Part shown: piece after piece, positions 22,922 to 32,469 of the stretch
Position numbering within the stretch: position 1 is the stretch's first letter
How the letters are laid out: each line of letters starts with the position of its first letter
NCBI GenBank assembly: GCA_018333895.1
Contig: JAGXSJ010000094.1
Coordinates: 1-38,693, forward strand
DNA length: 38,693 nt
From: Truepera sp.
GTDB taxonomy: Bacteria; Deinococcota; Deinococci; Deinococcales; Trueperaceae
Reading direction: 5' to 3'
Position numbers and translations under genes: made by a program
Notes under the pieces: generated by a model
What the model was told of the DNA's origin: nothing
Seen by the model: only the letters and a program-made list of their open reading frames with translations
Databases searched by the model: none

Positions 22922-24541
22922 TCAACGCCGCGCGGCAAAGAAAGCGCTGAGCAGTTCGCCTGCCTCACGCGCCAACACCCCACCGCGCACCGTCACCTCA
23001 CGCTTCCAGGGGGCGCGGCGCAGATCGGTCACGCTGCCTAAGACCCCCTCGCGGTAATTAGCGGCGCCGTAGACGAGGCGTGGCAGATGGGCTTGCAGCA
23101 TGGCACCGAAGCACATGGCGCAGGGCTCGAGCGTGACGTAGAGTGTGCAGCCAGTCAGCCGCCAGTCGCCCAGCCGGCCCGCAGCCAAGCGGATGGCGTG
23201 CAGCTCGGCGTGGCCGGTGGGATCGTGATCGCGCTCGGTGGTGTTGTGGCCCACGCCAACAACCTCTCCACTACAGACCACTACCACCCCGATAGGCACC
23301 TCACCGGCATCCGCCGCCAGCCGGGCCTGCTCAAGTGCCAAGCGCATGAAGCGCTCGTCCTCGTCTTCAGCTTTAAGCCCTGTGACGACGCGGGCATCGG
23401 TGGCGACCCCTTCAACCCAGAGCACTTCGGCACCGGCGGCCAGAACCCGTAAGCGGTTGCGCTCCTCGCGTGGGATCTTGCAGTCGATAAGGAGGTCGCT
23501 GAGCTTCCTAGAGCCAGCCGCCAAGCGGATGCGGTCTCCGGGCAGCCGCGTGCGGTAGACCAGCGGGCCAAATACCTGGGCCTGCTCGGGATCAACTTCA
23601 GGGGGCAGCTCGACGGCGGGCGTAGGCGCAAGCCTCTCCCCTGTCGGTCCTAAGACCTCCACCCGGCCGTAGCCGACCCGCGCCAGACGCCCCTTAGGAA
23701 GCGACAGGCGCGTAGGAGAGCCCTGCGCCAGCGCTTTGCGGAGCGCCTCGAGGTGGGCACTATCAGGCGGCACTCCGGCTCGCTTCAGCAGGAGTTGTAA
23801 TAAGTGGCGTTGCAGAGCAGGGGGCGCTCGGCGCAAGGGCTCGATGGCTATACCGGCCTCGTCTAGTAGCGGAGCCGCTAACTCGTCGAGCAGCGTCCGC
23901 TGGTCACGCTGCCAAGTAGCCAGCTGCGAAAGGCGCTCCGACAAGTTAGGATAGCGCTCGGCCAGGCGCGGCAACAGCTCAAGGCGCAACCAGGCGCGAG
24001 TGCGTTTAGTATCTAGGTTGCTCTCGTCCTGGCGGTGGGGTTGGCTAAGCTGTTGCAGATAGTCAAGCAGCTCGCTGCGCCGCACAGCTAAGAGTGGACG
24101 GACCACCCACCCCTGCCTAGGCGGCATCCCCGCCAAGAAGGCTGCGCCGCGTAAGAGCTGCATCAGGACCGTCTCCGCCTGGTCATCTAGGGTATGTCCG
24201 GTCACGATGGCCTCAGCACCCACGCGCTTGGCCACGCGGGTCAAGAAGCTGTAGCGCAGCCGCCGCGCCGCGTCCTCGAGGTTCCAACCCCGTTCGTCGG
24301 CAATGCGCGCTACTTCGGCCCGCTCGACGTGACAGGGCAGGCCCAACTCTCGGCACAGCGCCCGGACGAAAGCGGCGTCCTCAGCTGACTCGGAACGCAG
24401 CGCATGGTCGAAGTGGGCCACCTCGAGCCGGTATGGCCCCTGGTGCAGCAGGCGCAAGAGCGCTACCGAATCCGGGCCGCCCGAGACGGCGACGAGCAAC
24501 GCCTCGGCCTGCGGCGCTAGCCCGGCCAGGTGCGAAAGCAT
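22922..24541 (-). CDS. tilS: TilS-TadA fusion: tRNA(Ile) lysidine synthetase and tRNA adenosine deaminase
   Basis: A 539-aa bifunctional tRNA-modification enzyme. The N-terminal TilS part has the ATP pyrophosphatase loop SGGPDS at 20-25 and TGHTLDDQAETVLM, followed by the substrate-binding domains. It converts C34 to lysidine in tRNA-Ile(CAU). From about residue 395 the protein continues as TadA, with HAE (His444) and PCAMC (Cys474, Cys477) as zinc ligands. This part deaminates A34 to inosine in tRNA-Arg. The ATG at 24541 is chosen from TilS homology. GTG codons at 24559 and 24562 and an ATG at 24619 are alternatives overlapping the PIN gene. Confidence 0.93.
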   Translation of the reverse strand: MLSHLAGLAPQAEALLVAVSGGPDSVALLRLLHQGPYRLEVAHFDHALRSESAEDAAFVRALCRELGLPCHVERAEVARIADERGWNLEDAARRLRYSFLTRVAKRVGAEAIVTGHTLDDQAETVLMQLLRGAAFLAGMPPRQGWVVRPLLAVRRSELLDYLQQLSQPHRQDESNLDTKRTRAWLRLELLPRLAERYPNLSERLSQLATWQRDQRTLLDELAAPLLDEAGIAIEPLRRAPPALQRHLLQLLLKRAGVPPDSAHLEALRKALAQGSPTRLSLPKGRLARVGYGRVEVLGPTGERLAPTPAVELPPEVDPEQAQVFGPLVYRTRLPGDRIRLAAGSRKLSDLLIDCKIPREERNRLRVLAAGAEVLWVEGVATDARVVTGLKAEDEDERFMRLALEQARLAADAGEVPIGVVVVCSGEVVGVGHNTTERDHDPTGHAELHAIRLAAGRLGDWRLTGCTLYVTLEPCAMCFGAMLQAHLPRLVYGAANYREGVLGSVTDLRRAPWKREVTVRGGVLAREAGELLSAFFAARR

Positions 24542-24555
24542 TCGTTCCCGAAGCT

Positions 24556-24960
24556 TCACCACACCACGTCTATCCCGGCCACGGCAGCAACGGTTGCATC
24601 TCGGCTGATGAGGGGGCACTGCAAGTACGCCGCCGTCGCGGCGATCAGGCGGTCGCCGCGTTCGGGGATGGCGTAGAGCGTCTGGGCTAGCTCCACGATC
24701 TCCCGGGTCAGATCGACGCTGAAGAAATGCCCCGAGGAGAAGAGCGCGTGCGCCCAGGCAGAAAAGCCGCCTTGTAGCGTAATCGCGCCGGACCAGGTCG
24801 CCTCCCCTACTTCGACAAGCGCGATGGTCGGCACGTAAATCGCCGCTCGCTCCGCTTCAGCACGCTCGAAGAGCGCCTTGGCCCGACGGCCGAGCTTACG
24901 GTGACGGCCCAGCCCATACCAGATGAGCGCGTGTGCGTCCGTCACGGCGATGGCAGCCAC
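24556..24960 (-). CDS. PIN-domain toxin of a Phd/PIN pair
   Basis: A 134-aa PIN-domain ribonuclease with acidic residues at Asp8 (VTDAHALIW), Glu50 (ALVEVGE), Asp103 (RGDRLIAA) and Asp121 (ISRDATV), so the active site looks intact. It begins 2 bp after the antitoxin stop and ends 14 bp before the tilS-tadA start, so readthrough into tRNA-modification genes is likely. The target RNA is unknown. Confidence 0.88.
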   Translation of the reverse strand: MAAIAVTDAHALIWYGLGRHRKLGRRAKALFERAEAERAAIYVPTIALVEVGEATWSGAITLQGGFSAWAHALFSSGHFFSVDLTREIVELAQTLYAIPERGDRLIAATAAYLQCPLISRDATVAAVAGIDVVW

Positions 24961-24962
24961 CG

Positions 24963-25271
24963 TTAGAACCTCTCGATCTTTGCCCGAGCCTGCTCCCTGG
25001 CGTCGCTGCGCAGCTCCTGTAGTGCGTGCTCGAGCTCGTCGTCGCTGAGTTCTGAAACGATGCTCCCCGCCAGGCGGAACGGCTTGACGACCTGACGCCT
25101 CAACTCACGCAGGCTGGCTTCAAGGTAGTTGAGCCGCGCCTCGCTCACGAGCGCCACCCGCTCCCGCTTGTCTCGATGTTCGATGAAGACCACGCCATCC
25201 TGAGCAGCAACATACTCCGCCAATTCGAAAAGCTTTCTGCGTGCTTCGGAGATGCTCATGTGCTTTGTCAT
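24963..25271 (-). CDS. Phd/YefM-like antitoxin
   Basis: A 102-aa antitoxin. The N-terminus MTKHMSISEARRKLFELAEYV is the DNA-binding Phd/YefM type, and the charged C-terminal tail would bind the PIN toxin encoded next. The ATG at 25271 has GGAGG 7-8 nt upstream. A longer in-frame ATG at 25322 would run through the promoter and is rejected. Confidence 0.82.
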   Translation of the reverse strand: MTKHMSISEARRKLFELAEYVAAQDGVVFIEHRDKRERVALVSEARLNYLEASLRELRRQVVKPFRLAGSIVSELSDDELEHALQELRSDAREQARAKIERF

Positions 25272-25295
25272 CGCAACGCCTCCCGGGGGCCTAAC

Positions 25296-25311
25296 GTACA
25301 GCTTATTGTAC
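25296..25311 (-). promoter_or_regulatory. operator overlapping the -10 of the Phd/PIN pair
   Basis: GTACA (25296-25300) and TGTAC (25307-25311) form a perfect inverted repeat with a 6-bp spacer. On the minus strand TACAAT (25305-25310) within it is a good -10, although no clear -35 is visible. The arrangement suits antitoxin autorepression. Confidence 0.5.
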
Positions 25312-25322
25312 AAGATAACCAA

Positions 25323-25642
25323 CGACTTCGGCTGCTATAGTTACCCGTTTCATGGACAACTTCGATGGCCGCCCGCTCCTCTTCAGCGCGCTGGTAGTTC
25401 ACTTGTTGGGCGTGTACCGGCCATCTGCAATGATGACAGCGGCTAATACTGGCCGGCACAATTAGCCTCTAGTATACGGATACCTGACTATGCCGCAAGG
25501 TGGAGAAAGCACTGGGACGAATGCCTCTGGGAGCAAGCGACACCATGGGCGATGCTACAGAGGTGAGCGTTTCAGCTCGCCCAACTCCCCTTGAGCGACT
25601 AGCGAGGCGCGGGTCATTCCGGGTAAATTACTTCACTAAGCT
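25323..25642. other. 320-bp intergenic region before the second SulP gene
   Basis: No convincing gene is seen. Short frames here have no family features. An inverted repeat with 7-bp arms (GGCTAAT at 25441-25447, ATTAGCC at 25461-25467) could form a hairpin but has no T-tract. No clear promoter for the SulP gene could be placed, and its ATG lacks a ribosome binding site. Confidence 0.4.
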
Positions 25643-27277
25643 ATGAAACTGTTCGACCTGAGCAACTTACGCGGCGATCTCTTCGGAGGTATCACCGCTG
25701 GCATAGTCGCCTTGCCGCTAGCGCTCGCCTTCGGAGAGGCTTCGGGAGCAGGCCCCATGGCCGGTCTGTGGGGCGCTATCTTAGTCGGCTTTTTCGCCGC
25801 CCTCTTTGGTGGTACCGGGGCGCAGATTTCTGGACCGACCGGCCCGATGATCGTGGTCTTTGCCGGCATATTTGGAGCACACCCTACTTTTGCCTTTAGC
25901 GCCGTTATGCTGGCAGGTCTCCTACAGATTCTGATGGGTCTCTTTAAGTTTGGCAAGTATATCAATCTGATCCCCTACCCGGTCGTATCCGGCTTCATGA
26001 GCGGTATCGGCTGCATCATTATCGCCCTACAGCTATCACGCCTGTTTGGTCATGTGCCTAACGGCAATGGCATCACTGCGGCCTTATGGTCTATTCCCAA
26101 AGCCGTTACCGCCCCCGTACTTCCCGCGCTCCTGGTCGGCTTACTAGCACTGGCACTGGTCTTTGTGTGGCCCAAGACCTGGGGCAAGTGGGTCCCCGGC
26201 CCACTAGCGGCGCTGCTGATCGGCACCATGGTCAGCTTGGGCGTGCCGGGCGCCCCACTGCTTGGCGATATTCCATCCGGCCTCCCACAATTGCATCTTC
26301 CAGCAATCTCAGCCGAGATTTCGCTGATTCCGCTAGAAGCGGTGGTTGTCCTGGCACTGCTCGCTTCGTTCGACAGCCTGTTGACTTCGCTAGTTGCCGA
26401 CAACCTGACACGCACCCGCCACCAGTCGAATCGGGAGCTGGTTGGACAGGGCATCGGCAACATGGTGGCAGGCCTGTTTGGAGGAGTGCCTGGCGCCGGC
26501 GCCACCATGCGCACGGTGGTCAACATCCAGAACGGTGGGCGCACCAGGCTTTCCGGCATGATTCACTCCCTCTTGTTGCTCTCAATTATGCTCACCTTTG
26601 GTCCATTGGTAGGCAAGATCCCGCACGCCGTACTGGCTGGCATACTTATTAAAGTGGGCTACGACATTGTTGACAAATACTTCCTGCAGCGCGTGCAGCA
26701 ATCTCCCCGCAGAGACTTAATAGTGATGCTCACGGTACTGCTGCTAACGGTATTTGTTGACCTGATTACGGCAGTTATTGTCGGTGCCTTTCTGGCTGCC
26801 ATCCTGTTCGTTAAGGAGATGGCTGACTTCCAACTGAGCCAACTTTCCACAGCCAACCATCGCCCGCGGGATCCGGAGGTGAGCGCCTTGCTAAGCGAGG
26901 CCGGTTCGCGCGTCACCCTCTATGAGTTTAATGGCCCCTTAAGCTTTGCCGTACCCGCCGATCTCGAGCACCAGCTGCACGAGCGCATGCAGCAAGGGGT
27001 GGATTTCATCATCTTTGACTTTTCAGGTATGCCACGGATCGATCTGTCGGCAACACGGGCCGTAGAAGCGATTGTTCGTGACGCGCAGGAAAGCGGGAAG
27101 ACCGTTTATCTGGTCGGCATGACGCCGGAGGTACGCAACACGATTAACTTGTTCTGTGCCGAAACATCTGCTCCCGAAGAGAATTGCTTTGCCACTTCGG
27201 CTCAGGCGCTACAACAGGCTATTGCCCTGATAACTAGAGAGCTGCCCATAACAAGCCAAGGGCAAGCGTCTCATTAG
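25643..27277 (+). CDS. SulP-family transporter, BicA-like
   Basis: A 544-aa membrane transporter with C-terminal STAS domain. The N-terminus [31 protein letters not shown] and the segment [18 protein letters not shown] resemble the BicA/SulP branch that includes sodium-dependent bicarbonate carriers. The STAS domain contains [21 protein letters not shown]. Bicarbonate is the favoured substrate by resemblance, but sulfate is possible. It stands apart from the sulfur cluster and differs clearly from the other SulP protein in the window. Confidence 0.88.
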   Translation: MKLFDLSNLRGDLFGGITAGIVALPLALAFGEASGAGPMAGLWGAILVGFFAALFGGTGAQISGPTGPMIVVFAGIFGAHPTFAFSAVMLAGLLQILMGLFKFGKYINLIPYPVVSGFMSGIGCIIIALQLSRLFGHVPNGNGITAALWSIPKAVTAPVLPALLVGLLALALVFVWPKTWGKWVPGPLAALLIGTMVSLGVPGAPLLGDIPSGLPQLHLPAISAEISLIPLEAVVVLALLASFDSLLTSLVADNLTRTRHQSNRELVGQGIGNMVAGLFGGVPGAGATMRTVVNIQNGGRTRLSGMIHSLLLLSIMLTFGPLVGKIPHAVLAGILIKVGYDIVDKYFLQRVQQSPRRDLIVMLTVLLLTVFVDLITAVIVGAFLAAILFVKEMADFQLSQLSTANHRPRDPEVSALLSEAGSRVTLYEFNGPLSFAVPADLEHQLHERMQQGVDFIIFDFSGMPRIDLSATRAVEAIVRDAQESGKTVYLVGMTPEVRNTINLFCAETSAPEENCFATSAQALQQAIALITRELPITSQGQASH

Positions 27278-27321
27278 CCATTTTTGGTCGGTCTAGCAAC
27301 CTTCGTGATATGTATATAGCC

Positions 27322-28485
27322 ATGACCATAACCGTGATCGTCCTCGACTCGGTAGGTGTTGGCGCCCTACCCGATGCCGAAGTTTTTGGCGACGCCGGTG
27401 CCCACACGCTTGATCACACCCTACAAGCGACCGGTGTAGCGCTGCCCAACTTGCAGCGGCTCGGCCTGGGCAACATCGCCAGCGTTACGGCGCTTAAGCC
27501 CGCCCAGCGCCCCCAAGCCTCATTCGGGCGCATGAACGAACGCTCCCCCGGCAAGGACACCACCACCGGCCACTGGGAGTTCGTGGGGGTGATCCTGGAG
27601 CACCCCTTTAAGACCTTTAAGGAGTTCCCGGTCGAGGTAATGGCCGCTTTTGACGCTGCTACCGGGCGCGGCCACCTCGGCCACTACCCGGCCTCCGGCA
27701 CTGAGATTATCACTAAGCTGGGCGCGGAGCACCTCAAGACCGGCCAGCCAATCGTCTACACCAGCGCCGACAGCGTCTTCCAGATAGCTGCCCACGTCGA
27801 GATAGTGCCGCTTGAAACGCTCTACCGCTGGTGCGAGGCAGCCCGGGAGATCATGCAGGGTGACTATCAAGTAGCCCGCATCATCGCCCGGCCCTTTGCT
27901 GGCGAGCCAGGGAGCTTTAGGCGACTCGGCGAGGCTAGACGGGACTACTCGCTCACTCCCCCCTACCCCACCGTCTTGAACGCCCTGCAAGAAGCTGGGA
28001 AGGAGGTTGTCGGCATCGGCAAGATCGGCGACATCTATAGCCGCTCGGGGATCACGCGCGAGGTGCATACCGACTCTAACGCCGACGGTATCGACCAGAC
28101 CATCAAGGTGATGAGCGAGCGACCCGAAGGGCTCGTCTTTTGCAACCTGGTCGAGTTCGATTCGCTCTACGGCCACCGCCGCGACCCTGAAGGTTACGCC
28201 AAAGCGCTCGCAGCGGTCGATGCATGCCTGCCGGAGCTGCTCGAGGCGGTCAATGACGGCGACTGGCTGATCTTCATCAGCGACCACGGCAACGACCCCA
28301 CTTGGCCCGGCACCGACCACACCCGTGAGTACGGGCTCTTACTCGCCTACAGCCCAGGTCGCCTTGGCATCGATCTCGGCACCCGGGGGAGCTTTGCCGA
28401 CTTGGGTGCTACGGTAGCCGAGCTATTGGGGGTAGCTTGGCACGGGGCCGGAGCAAGTTTTGCAGCAACACTAACCGGCGCGTAG
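27322..28485 (+). CDS. deoB: phosphopentomutase
   Basis: Interconverts ribose (or deoxyribose) 1-phosphate and 5-phosphate in nucleoside salvage, using two Mn ions. The 387-aa protein shows the DeoB hallmarks [14 protein letters not shown] at the N-terminus, [18 protein letters not shown] with the phosphorylated Thr region, and [18 protein letters not shown] with metal ligands near the C-terminus. The ATG at 27322 is preferred. An ATG at 27310 would add four residues; neither has a clear ribosome binding site. Confidence 0.95.
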   Translation: MTITVIVLDSVGVGALPDAEVFGDAGAHTLDHTLQATGVALPNLQRLGLGNIASVTALKPAQRPQASFGRMNERSPGKDTTTGHWEFVGVILEHPFKTFKEFPVEVMAAFDAATGRGHLGHYPASGTEIITKLGAEHLKTGQPIVYTSADSVFQIAAHVEIVPLETLYRWCEAAREIMQGDYQVARIIARPFAGEPGSFRRLGEARRDYSLTPPYPTVLNALQEAGKEVVGIGKIGDIYSRSGITREVHTDSNADGIDQTIKVMSERPEGLVFCNLVEFDSLYGHRRDPEGYAKALAAVDACLPELLEAVNDGDWLIFISDHGNDPTWPGTDHTREYGLLLAYSPGRLGIDLGTRGSFADLGATVAELLGVAWHGAGASFAATLTGA

Positions 28486-28494
28486 CACGCCAAC

Positions 28495-28520
28495 AAAAAA
28501 GCACGGCGTTGGCCGTGCTT
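28495..28520 (-). terminator. terminator of the spc/alpha ribosomal operon
   Basis: The hairpin GCACGGC-GTTG-GCCGTGC (28501-28518) is extended by AA/TT pairs. On the minus strand it is followed by TTTTTTG, a good intrinsic terminator after rplQ. On the plus strand it is followed by TTGCTTG and may also end deoB transcription. Confidence 0.88.
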
Positions 28521-28539
28521 GCTTGTCCTCACGACTGGC

Positions 28540-28899
28540 TTATGCCTCGGCCACCAGTTCGATCAGCGCCTCTTGGATACCGTCGCCCCGGCGCGTCCCC
28601 AGCTTATAGATGCGCGTGTAGCCTCCCGCGACGCTCTGATAGCGCGGCGCGATCTCGTCCATCAGCTTGCGCACCACCACTTGATCGTGAATCTCGCGCA
28701 GCACCAGGCGACGCGCATGGAGGTCACCACCCTTGGCGGTGGTGATCAGCTTTTCGACATAAGGACGGAGGCTCTTGGCCTTGGCCACGGTGGTCTTAAT
28801 CCGACCGTGACGGAGCAGCGCCGTCGCCTGCGCCCGCGCCAGGGCGGTGCGGTGACTGCTGCTGCGGCTGAGCTTCCGTCCGCTCCTCAAATGACGCAT
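28540..28899 (-). CDS. rplQ: 50S ribosomal protein L17
   Basis: L17 of the large subunit, 119 aa, with the standard N-terminus [20 protein letters not shown] and the segment [26 protein letters not shown]. It lacks the C-terminal extension found in some bacteria. It is the last gene of the operon, 3 bp after rpoA, and is followed by a strong terminator. Confidence 0.97.
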   Translation of the reverse strand: MRHLRSGRKLSRSSSHRTALARAQATALLRHGRIKTTVAKAKSLRPYVEKLITTAKGGDLHARRLVLREIHDQVVVRKLMDEIAPRYQSVAGGYTRIYKLGTRRGDGIQEALIELVAEA

Positions 28900-28902
28900 A
28901 GT

Positions 28903-29847
28903 CTACTCCTTCTTGAGCACCAGCCCGCGGGCGGCTAGGCGCTCCTTAATCTCTTCAAGCGACTTATCCCCAACCCCCGCAACCTTCTTGAGGTCACGCT
29001 CCGAGAGGGCCAGGAGCGCGTTTACCGAATCGATCCCCTCTTCCTGCAACGAGTGCAACACCCGGCTAGACAGCTCTAGGCTCTCTAAGCTCACCAACTC
29101 CGGCCGCTGGATCGGGGGTGCTGGCTCCTTGACGGGGATGGTGATGACCGGAACTTTTTCGACCTCAAGCTCTGCTCCATTGCCTGACAGGCTAAAGACG
29201 TTAAGTTGGGTACGCAAGAGCTCCACCGCCTGGTCCAGCGCCTCGCGCGGCCCGATGGAGCCGTCGGTCCAGACTCGCAGCACCAACCGGTCAAGGTCGG
29301 TCTTCTGTCCTACGCGGGTATCTTCGACGCGGTAAGAGACCCGGCGGACCGGGGTAAAAACGGCATCCACCGGAATCGAGTTGATGCGGTCTTTGGTAGC
29401 GTGAATCTCCGACGACACGTAGCCGACGCCAGGCTCGACACGCACCTCCATCACCAGCTTGCCACCCTTGGCCAGTGTGGCGATGTGCAGGTCAGGATTG
29501 ATGATCTTGGCATCGGCAGGCACCTCGAAGTGCGCTGCAGTGACCTTGCCCGGCTTATCAACCCGCAGTGTCAGCGTAACCGGCTCCTGGTTGTAGAGCT
29601 TGACCACCAGCTCTTTGAGGTTGAGGATGATCTGCATGACATCCTCCTTAACCCCAGTAATAGTTGAGAATTCGTGCAACACATCCTCGATATAGACACT
29701 AGTAACCGCCGTGCCTGGAATCGAGGAGAGTAAAATCCGACGCAGCGGGTTACCGAGGGTAACGCCGTAGCCACGTGCCAGCGGCTCGACCACAAACTCG
29801 CCGTACTGATCGCTGACCTTGGCTCTATACTCAGGTTGAATCTGCAT
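28903..29847 (-). CDS. rpoA: RNA polymerase subunit alpha
   Basis: The 314-aa alpha subunit, whose dimer nucleates RNA polymerase assembly. The N-terminal assembly domain (about 1-225) includes EPLARGYGVTLGNPLRRILLSS. The C-terminal domain (about 250-314), which contacts DNA and activators, contains the helix-hairpin-helix region VNALLALSERDLKKVAGVGDKSLEEIKERL. It lies between rpsD and rplQ in the usual alpha operon order. Confidence 0.98.
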   Translation of the reverse strand: MQIQPEYRAKVSDQYGEFVVEPLARGYGVTLGNPLRRILLSSIPGTAVTSVYIEDVLHEFSTITGVKEDVMQIILNLKELVVKLYNQEPVTLTLRVDKPGKVTAAHFEVPADAKIINPDLHIATLAKGGKLVMEVRVEPGVGYVSSEIHATKDRINSIPVDAVFTPVRRVSYRVEDTRVGQKTDLDRLVLRVWTDGSIGPREALDQAVELLRTQLNVFSLSGNGAELEVEKVPVITIPVKEPAPPIQRPELVSLESLELSSRVLHSLQEEGIDSVNALLALSERDLKKVAGVGDKSLEEIKERLAARGLVLKKE

Positions 29848-29853
29848 GGCTAC

Positions 29854-30483
29854 CTAGCGCGAGTAGTACTCGATGACCTGTAGTTCGTTGACCGGAACTA
29901 CCAAGTCTTCGCGGGCAGGGGTACGCAAGAACCGCCCCTTCATCGCATCGGCATCGAACTCGAGCCAGGGCGAAAGCTTGCGGCGGCGATTGGCCTCGAC
30001 GTTCTGGCGAATGAAGTCGAAGTTTTTGGCGTTGCCGGCCAAGCCGATCTCGCTGCCCGGCTTGACCTGGTAGCTAGGGATATCAAGGCGCTCGCCACTG
30101 ACCGCAATATGACCCTGATGGACTAGCTGCCTGGCCTGCGCCCGGCTGCTAGCTAGGCCCAAGCGGAACACCACGTTGTCGAGGCGGCTCTCCAGGAGCG
30201 CCAGAAAGGCCTCACCAGTAGCCTCTTTGTTGCGCACCGCAGCGGTAAAGAGGTTGTGGAACTGGCGCTCGCTCATCCCATAGATACGGCGCAGCTTCTG
30301 CTTCTCGCGGAGGCGGATGCCGTAGTCGGAGAGCTTGCGGCTACGGCGCTGACCGTGTTGGCCGGGCGGATAAGGGCGCTTTTCGATGGCGCATTTAGCG
30401 CTATAGCAACGATCACCCTTGAGGTAGAGCTTGGTGCCCTCACGGCGGCACAGCTTGCAAACGGGTCCGGTATATCTTGCCAT
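29854..30483 (-). CDS. rpsD: 30S ribosomal protein S4
   Basis: Primary 16S rRNA-binding protein, 209 aa. The N-terminus has CKLCRREG and, further on, two more Cys (RCYSAKC), so this is the zinc-binding (C+) form of S4. The S4 RNA-binding domain LDNVVFRLGLASSRAQARQLVHQGHI follows. It lies between rpsK and rpoA. In many bacteria S4 represses its own operon; no such site was identified here. Confidence 0.97.
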   Translation of the reverse strand: MARYTGPVCKLCRREGTKLYLKGDRCYSAKCAIEKRPYPPGQHGQRRSRKLSDYGIRLREKQKLRRIYGMSERQFHNLFTAAVRNKEATGEAFLALLESRLDNVVFRLGLASSRAQARQLVHQGHIAVSGERLDIPSYQVKPGSEIGLAGNAKNFDFIRQNVEANRRRKLSPWLEFDADAMKGRFLRTPAREDLVVPVNELQVIEYYSR

Positions 30484-30491
30484 GAATCTCC

Positions 30492-30887
30492 TTAGGACAG
30501 ACGCAGCCGCTTGCGCAGGCGGCAGCCGTTGTGGGGTACCGGCGTATCGTCGATAATTGAGCGAACATGCACACCGGTGGCCTGAATCGACCGGATGGCC
30601 TGTTCGCGGCCCGAGCCGGTGCCACGCACAACGATATCGAGTTGGTTAAGGCCGAAGTTCTGCGCCTTGCGGGTAGCATCAGCCGCCGCAAGCTGGGCAG
30701 CATAAGGGGTCCCCTTCTTCGAACCCTTGTAGCCGATCGAACCGGACGAGGACCAGGTGACGGTATTGCCCTCCATATCGGTAATGGTCACAATGGTGTT
30801 GTTATAGCTGGCGTGGATGAAGGCTTTCCCTTCCGCCAGATTGCGTTTGACGCGCTTTTTGGTCTTGCCTTTAACCGGTTTAGCCAT
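30492..30887 (-). CDS. rpsK: 30S ribosomal protein S11
   Basis: S11 forms part of the platform of the small subunit. The 131-aa protein has a basic N-terminus, [20 protein letters not shown], and the C-terminal [16 protein letters not shown]. Two ATG codons stand in tandem (30890 and 30887). The second is chosen because AAGGGG is then 5 nt upstream. It starts just after rpsM. Confidence 0.96.
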   Translation of the reverse strand: MAKPVKGKTKKRVKRNLAEGKAFIHASYNNTIVTITDMEGNTVTWSSSGSIGYKGSKKGTPYAAQLAAADATRKAQNFGLNQLDIVVRGTGSGREQAIRSIQATGVHVRSIIDDTPVPHNGCRLRKRLRLS

Positions 30888-30896
30888 CATGACCCC

Positions 30897-31277
30897 TTAC
30901 TTCTTGGCGGCCTTCTTCTTGCCGGCCACGGTACGGCGCGGACCCTTGCGGGTACGGGCATTGGTTTTGGTGGACTGACCACGAACCGGCAAGCTCCGGC
31001 GGTGGCGCAAGCCCCGGTAGCAGCCGATGTCCATCAGGCGCTTGATGTTGAGCTGCACCTCGCGGCGCAGGTCCCCTTCAACCTGGTACTCTTTTTCAAC
31101 GATATCGCGAAGTTTGATCACTTCGTTCTCAGCCAGATCCTTGACCCGCGTATCCGGATGTACTCCGGCCCTGGCCAGGATCTCTTGCGAGCGGGTGAGG
31201 CCGATGCCGTAGATGTACGGCAGTGCGTGTTCAACACGCTTATTGCGTGGGAGGTCGATACCTGCAACGCGAGCCAT
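30897..31277 (-). CDS. rpsM: 30S ribosomal protein S13
   Basis: S13 of the small-subunit head, contacting the P-site tRNA with its basic tail. The 126-aa protein shows [31 protein letters not shown] and the C-terminal [20 protein letters not shown] followed by a Lys-rich end. It starts 1 nt after the rpmJ stop. Confidence 0.97.
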   Translation of the reverse strand: MARVAGIDLPRNKRVEHALPYIYGIGLTRSQEILARAGVHPDTRVKDLAENEVIKLRDIVEKEYQVEGDLRREVQLNIKRLMDIGCYRGLRHRRSLPVRGQSTKTNARTRKGPRRTVAGKKKAAKK

Positions 31278-31278
31278 G

Positions 31279-31395
31279 CTAGCCCTGCCTTTGCTTATGC
31301 TTGGGATTCACCGAACAGATGACAAACACCTTGCCATGGCGGCGAATCACCTTGCACTTGTCGCAGATGGGTTTAACCGATGAGCGAACCTTCAT
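31279..31395 (-). CDS. rpmJ: 50S ribosomal protein L36
   Basis: A 38-aa protein reading [20 protein letters not shown] and then [18 protein letters not shown]. It has the CxxC, Cys and His zinc ligands of the C+ form. AGGAGATGCT lies before the ATG on the minus strand. It sits in the expected place between infA and rpsM. Confidence 0.97.
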   Translation of the reverse strand: MKVRSSVKPICDKCKVIRRHGKVFVICSVNPKHKQRQG

Positions 31396-31403
31396 AGCAT
31401 CTC

Positions 31404-31685
31404 CTACTTACGGTAGACGATTCGACCCTTCTCCGGGTCATAGGTGCTGATCTCTAGCACCACCCGGTCGCCAGGGAGAATCCGGATGTAGTGCCGCCGC
31501 ATTTTGCCGCCCACATGGGCCAGTATCTGCGGTCCAGCATCGAGCTGAACCATAAACGTGGTGTTGGGCCGCGCCTCAAGTACCACCCCTTCAGCGCGGA
31601 TCGTATCTTGCGAACTCTCCTCGGGGCGCTCGCGCTCGACATTGGGCGGACGACCCCTTCTGGCTCCCGGCTTCTTACGCGCCAT
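31404..31685 (-). CDS. infA: translation initiation factor IF-1
   Basis: IF-1 binds the A site of the 30S subunit during initiation. The 93-aa product has a normal S1-like core ([20 protein letters not shown] to the end). Before it is a basic, Arg/Pro-rich extension of about 27 residues ([20 protein letters not shown]), so it is longer than the usual 72 aa. The ATG at 31685 is strongly supported by AAGGAGGA about 5 nt upstream and lies 11 nt inside the end of map. Confidence 0.94.
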   Translation of the reverse strand: MARKKPGARRGRPPNVERERPEESSQDTIRAEGVVLEARPNTTFMVQLDAGPQILAHVGGKMRRHYIRILPGDRVVLEISTYDPEKGRIVYRK

Positions 31686-32469
31686 GCGCTCCTCCTTGCA
31701 CCACGATCCGGTGCGCCAGAGGACTACCCGGCGCGGTAAGGATCTGCGGGCCGTCGCTGGTGATCGCAACGGTGTGCTCAAAATGCGCCGCCAGACTGCC
31801 GTCCGCAGTGGGCGCCGTCCAGCCGTCCTCCAGAATCGATACGCTAGTGCGCCGTTCTGTCACCATCGGCTCGATGGCCAAAACCAGACCAGGGCGCAGG
31901 ACAGGCCCTGTCCCGACGCGACCGAAGTTGGGGACCTCAGGGCTCTCGTGAAACTCCCGGCCGATGCCGTGTCCCACAAACTCCCGAACCACCCAAAAAC
32001 CCGCCTTCTCAACGACCATCTGTATGGCCGCGGAAACGTCGCCGAGTCGGTTACCGGCCTGGGCTGCAGCAATCCCGGCGTAAAGAGCGGCTTCGGTAAC
32101 CTTCATCAGCCGCCTGGCAGCAGGTGAAATGGCACCCACCGCATACGTCTTAGCCATATCAGCGGCATAGCCCTGATAAAAGGTGCCGATGTCGATGGCG
32201 ACAATATCACCCGGCTCAAGTGGCCGCAGGTCGGGAATGCCGTGAACTACCACCTCATTGCGAGAGGTACAGATGGCTGCCGGGAAACCTCGATACCCTT
32301 TGAAGGCCGGGGTGCCGCCCCGAACTAGGATAGCACGCTCTGCCACTGCGTTCAACTCGGCGGTGGTAACGCCAGGGCGGATGAGCGGTTCGATCGCTTC
32401 CAGTGCAGCGCGATTGATCTCGGCTGCCTGGATCATGAGTGCCAGCTCCGCGGGGCGCTTTAGGATCAA
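31675..32469 (-). CDS. map: methionine aminopeptidase, type I
   Basis: Removes the initiator Met from new proteins. The 264-aa enzyme has the five metal ligands in order: Asp in VAIDIGTFY, Asp in YAADMAKTY, His in [10 protein letters not shown], Glu in AIEPMV and Glu in FEHTVAI. There is no N-terminal zinc finger. Its start overlaps the adk stop by 4 nt. Confidence 0.97.
   Translation of the reverse strand: MILKRPAELALMIQAAEINRAALEAIEPLIRPGVTTAELNAVAERAILVRGGTPAFKGYRGFPAAICTSRNEVVVHGIPDLRPLEPGDIVAIDIGTFYQGYAADMAKTYAVGAISPAARRLMKVTEAALYAGIAAAQAGNRLGDVSAAIQMVVEKAGFWVVREFVGHGIGREFHESPEVPNFGRVGTGPVLRPGLVLAIEPMVTERRTSVSILEDGWTAPTADGSLAAHFEHTVAITSDGPQILTAPGSPLAHRIVVQGGAHGA

Noticed and set aside
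22732-22983. Minus-strand frame with repeated IIWFDIAG
   Set aside because: It is the translation of the 24-bp tandem repeats running into tilS-tadA; no start signal.
25268-25459. 63-aa minus-strand frame with CHHC
   Set aside because: It overlaps the antitoxin promoter and operator, and no family is recognisable.
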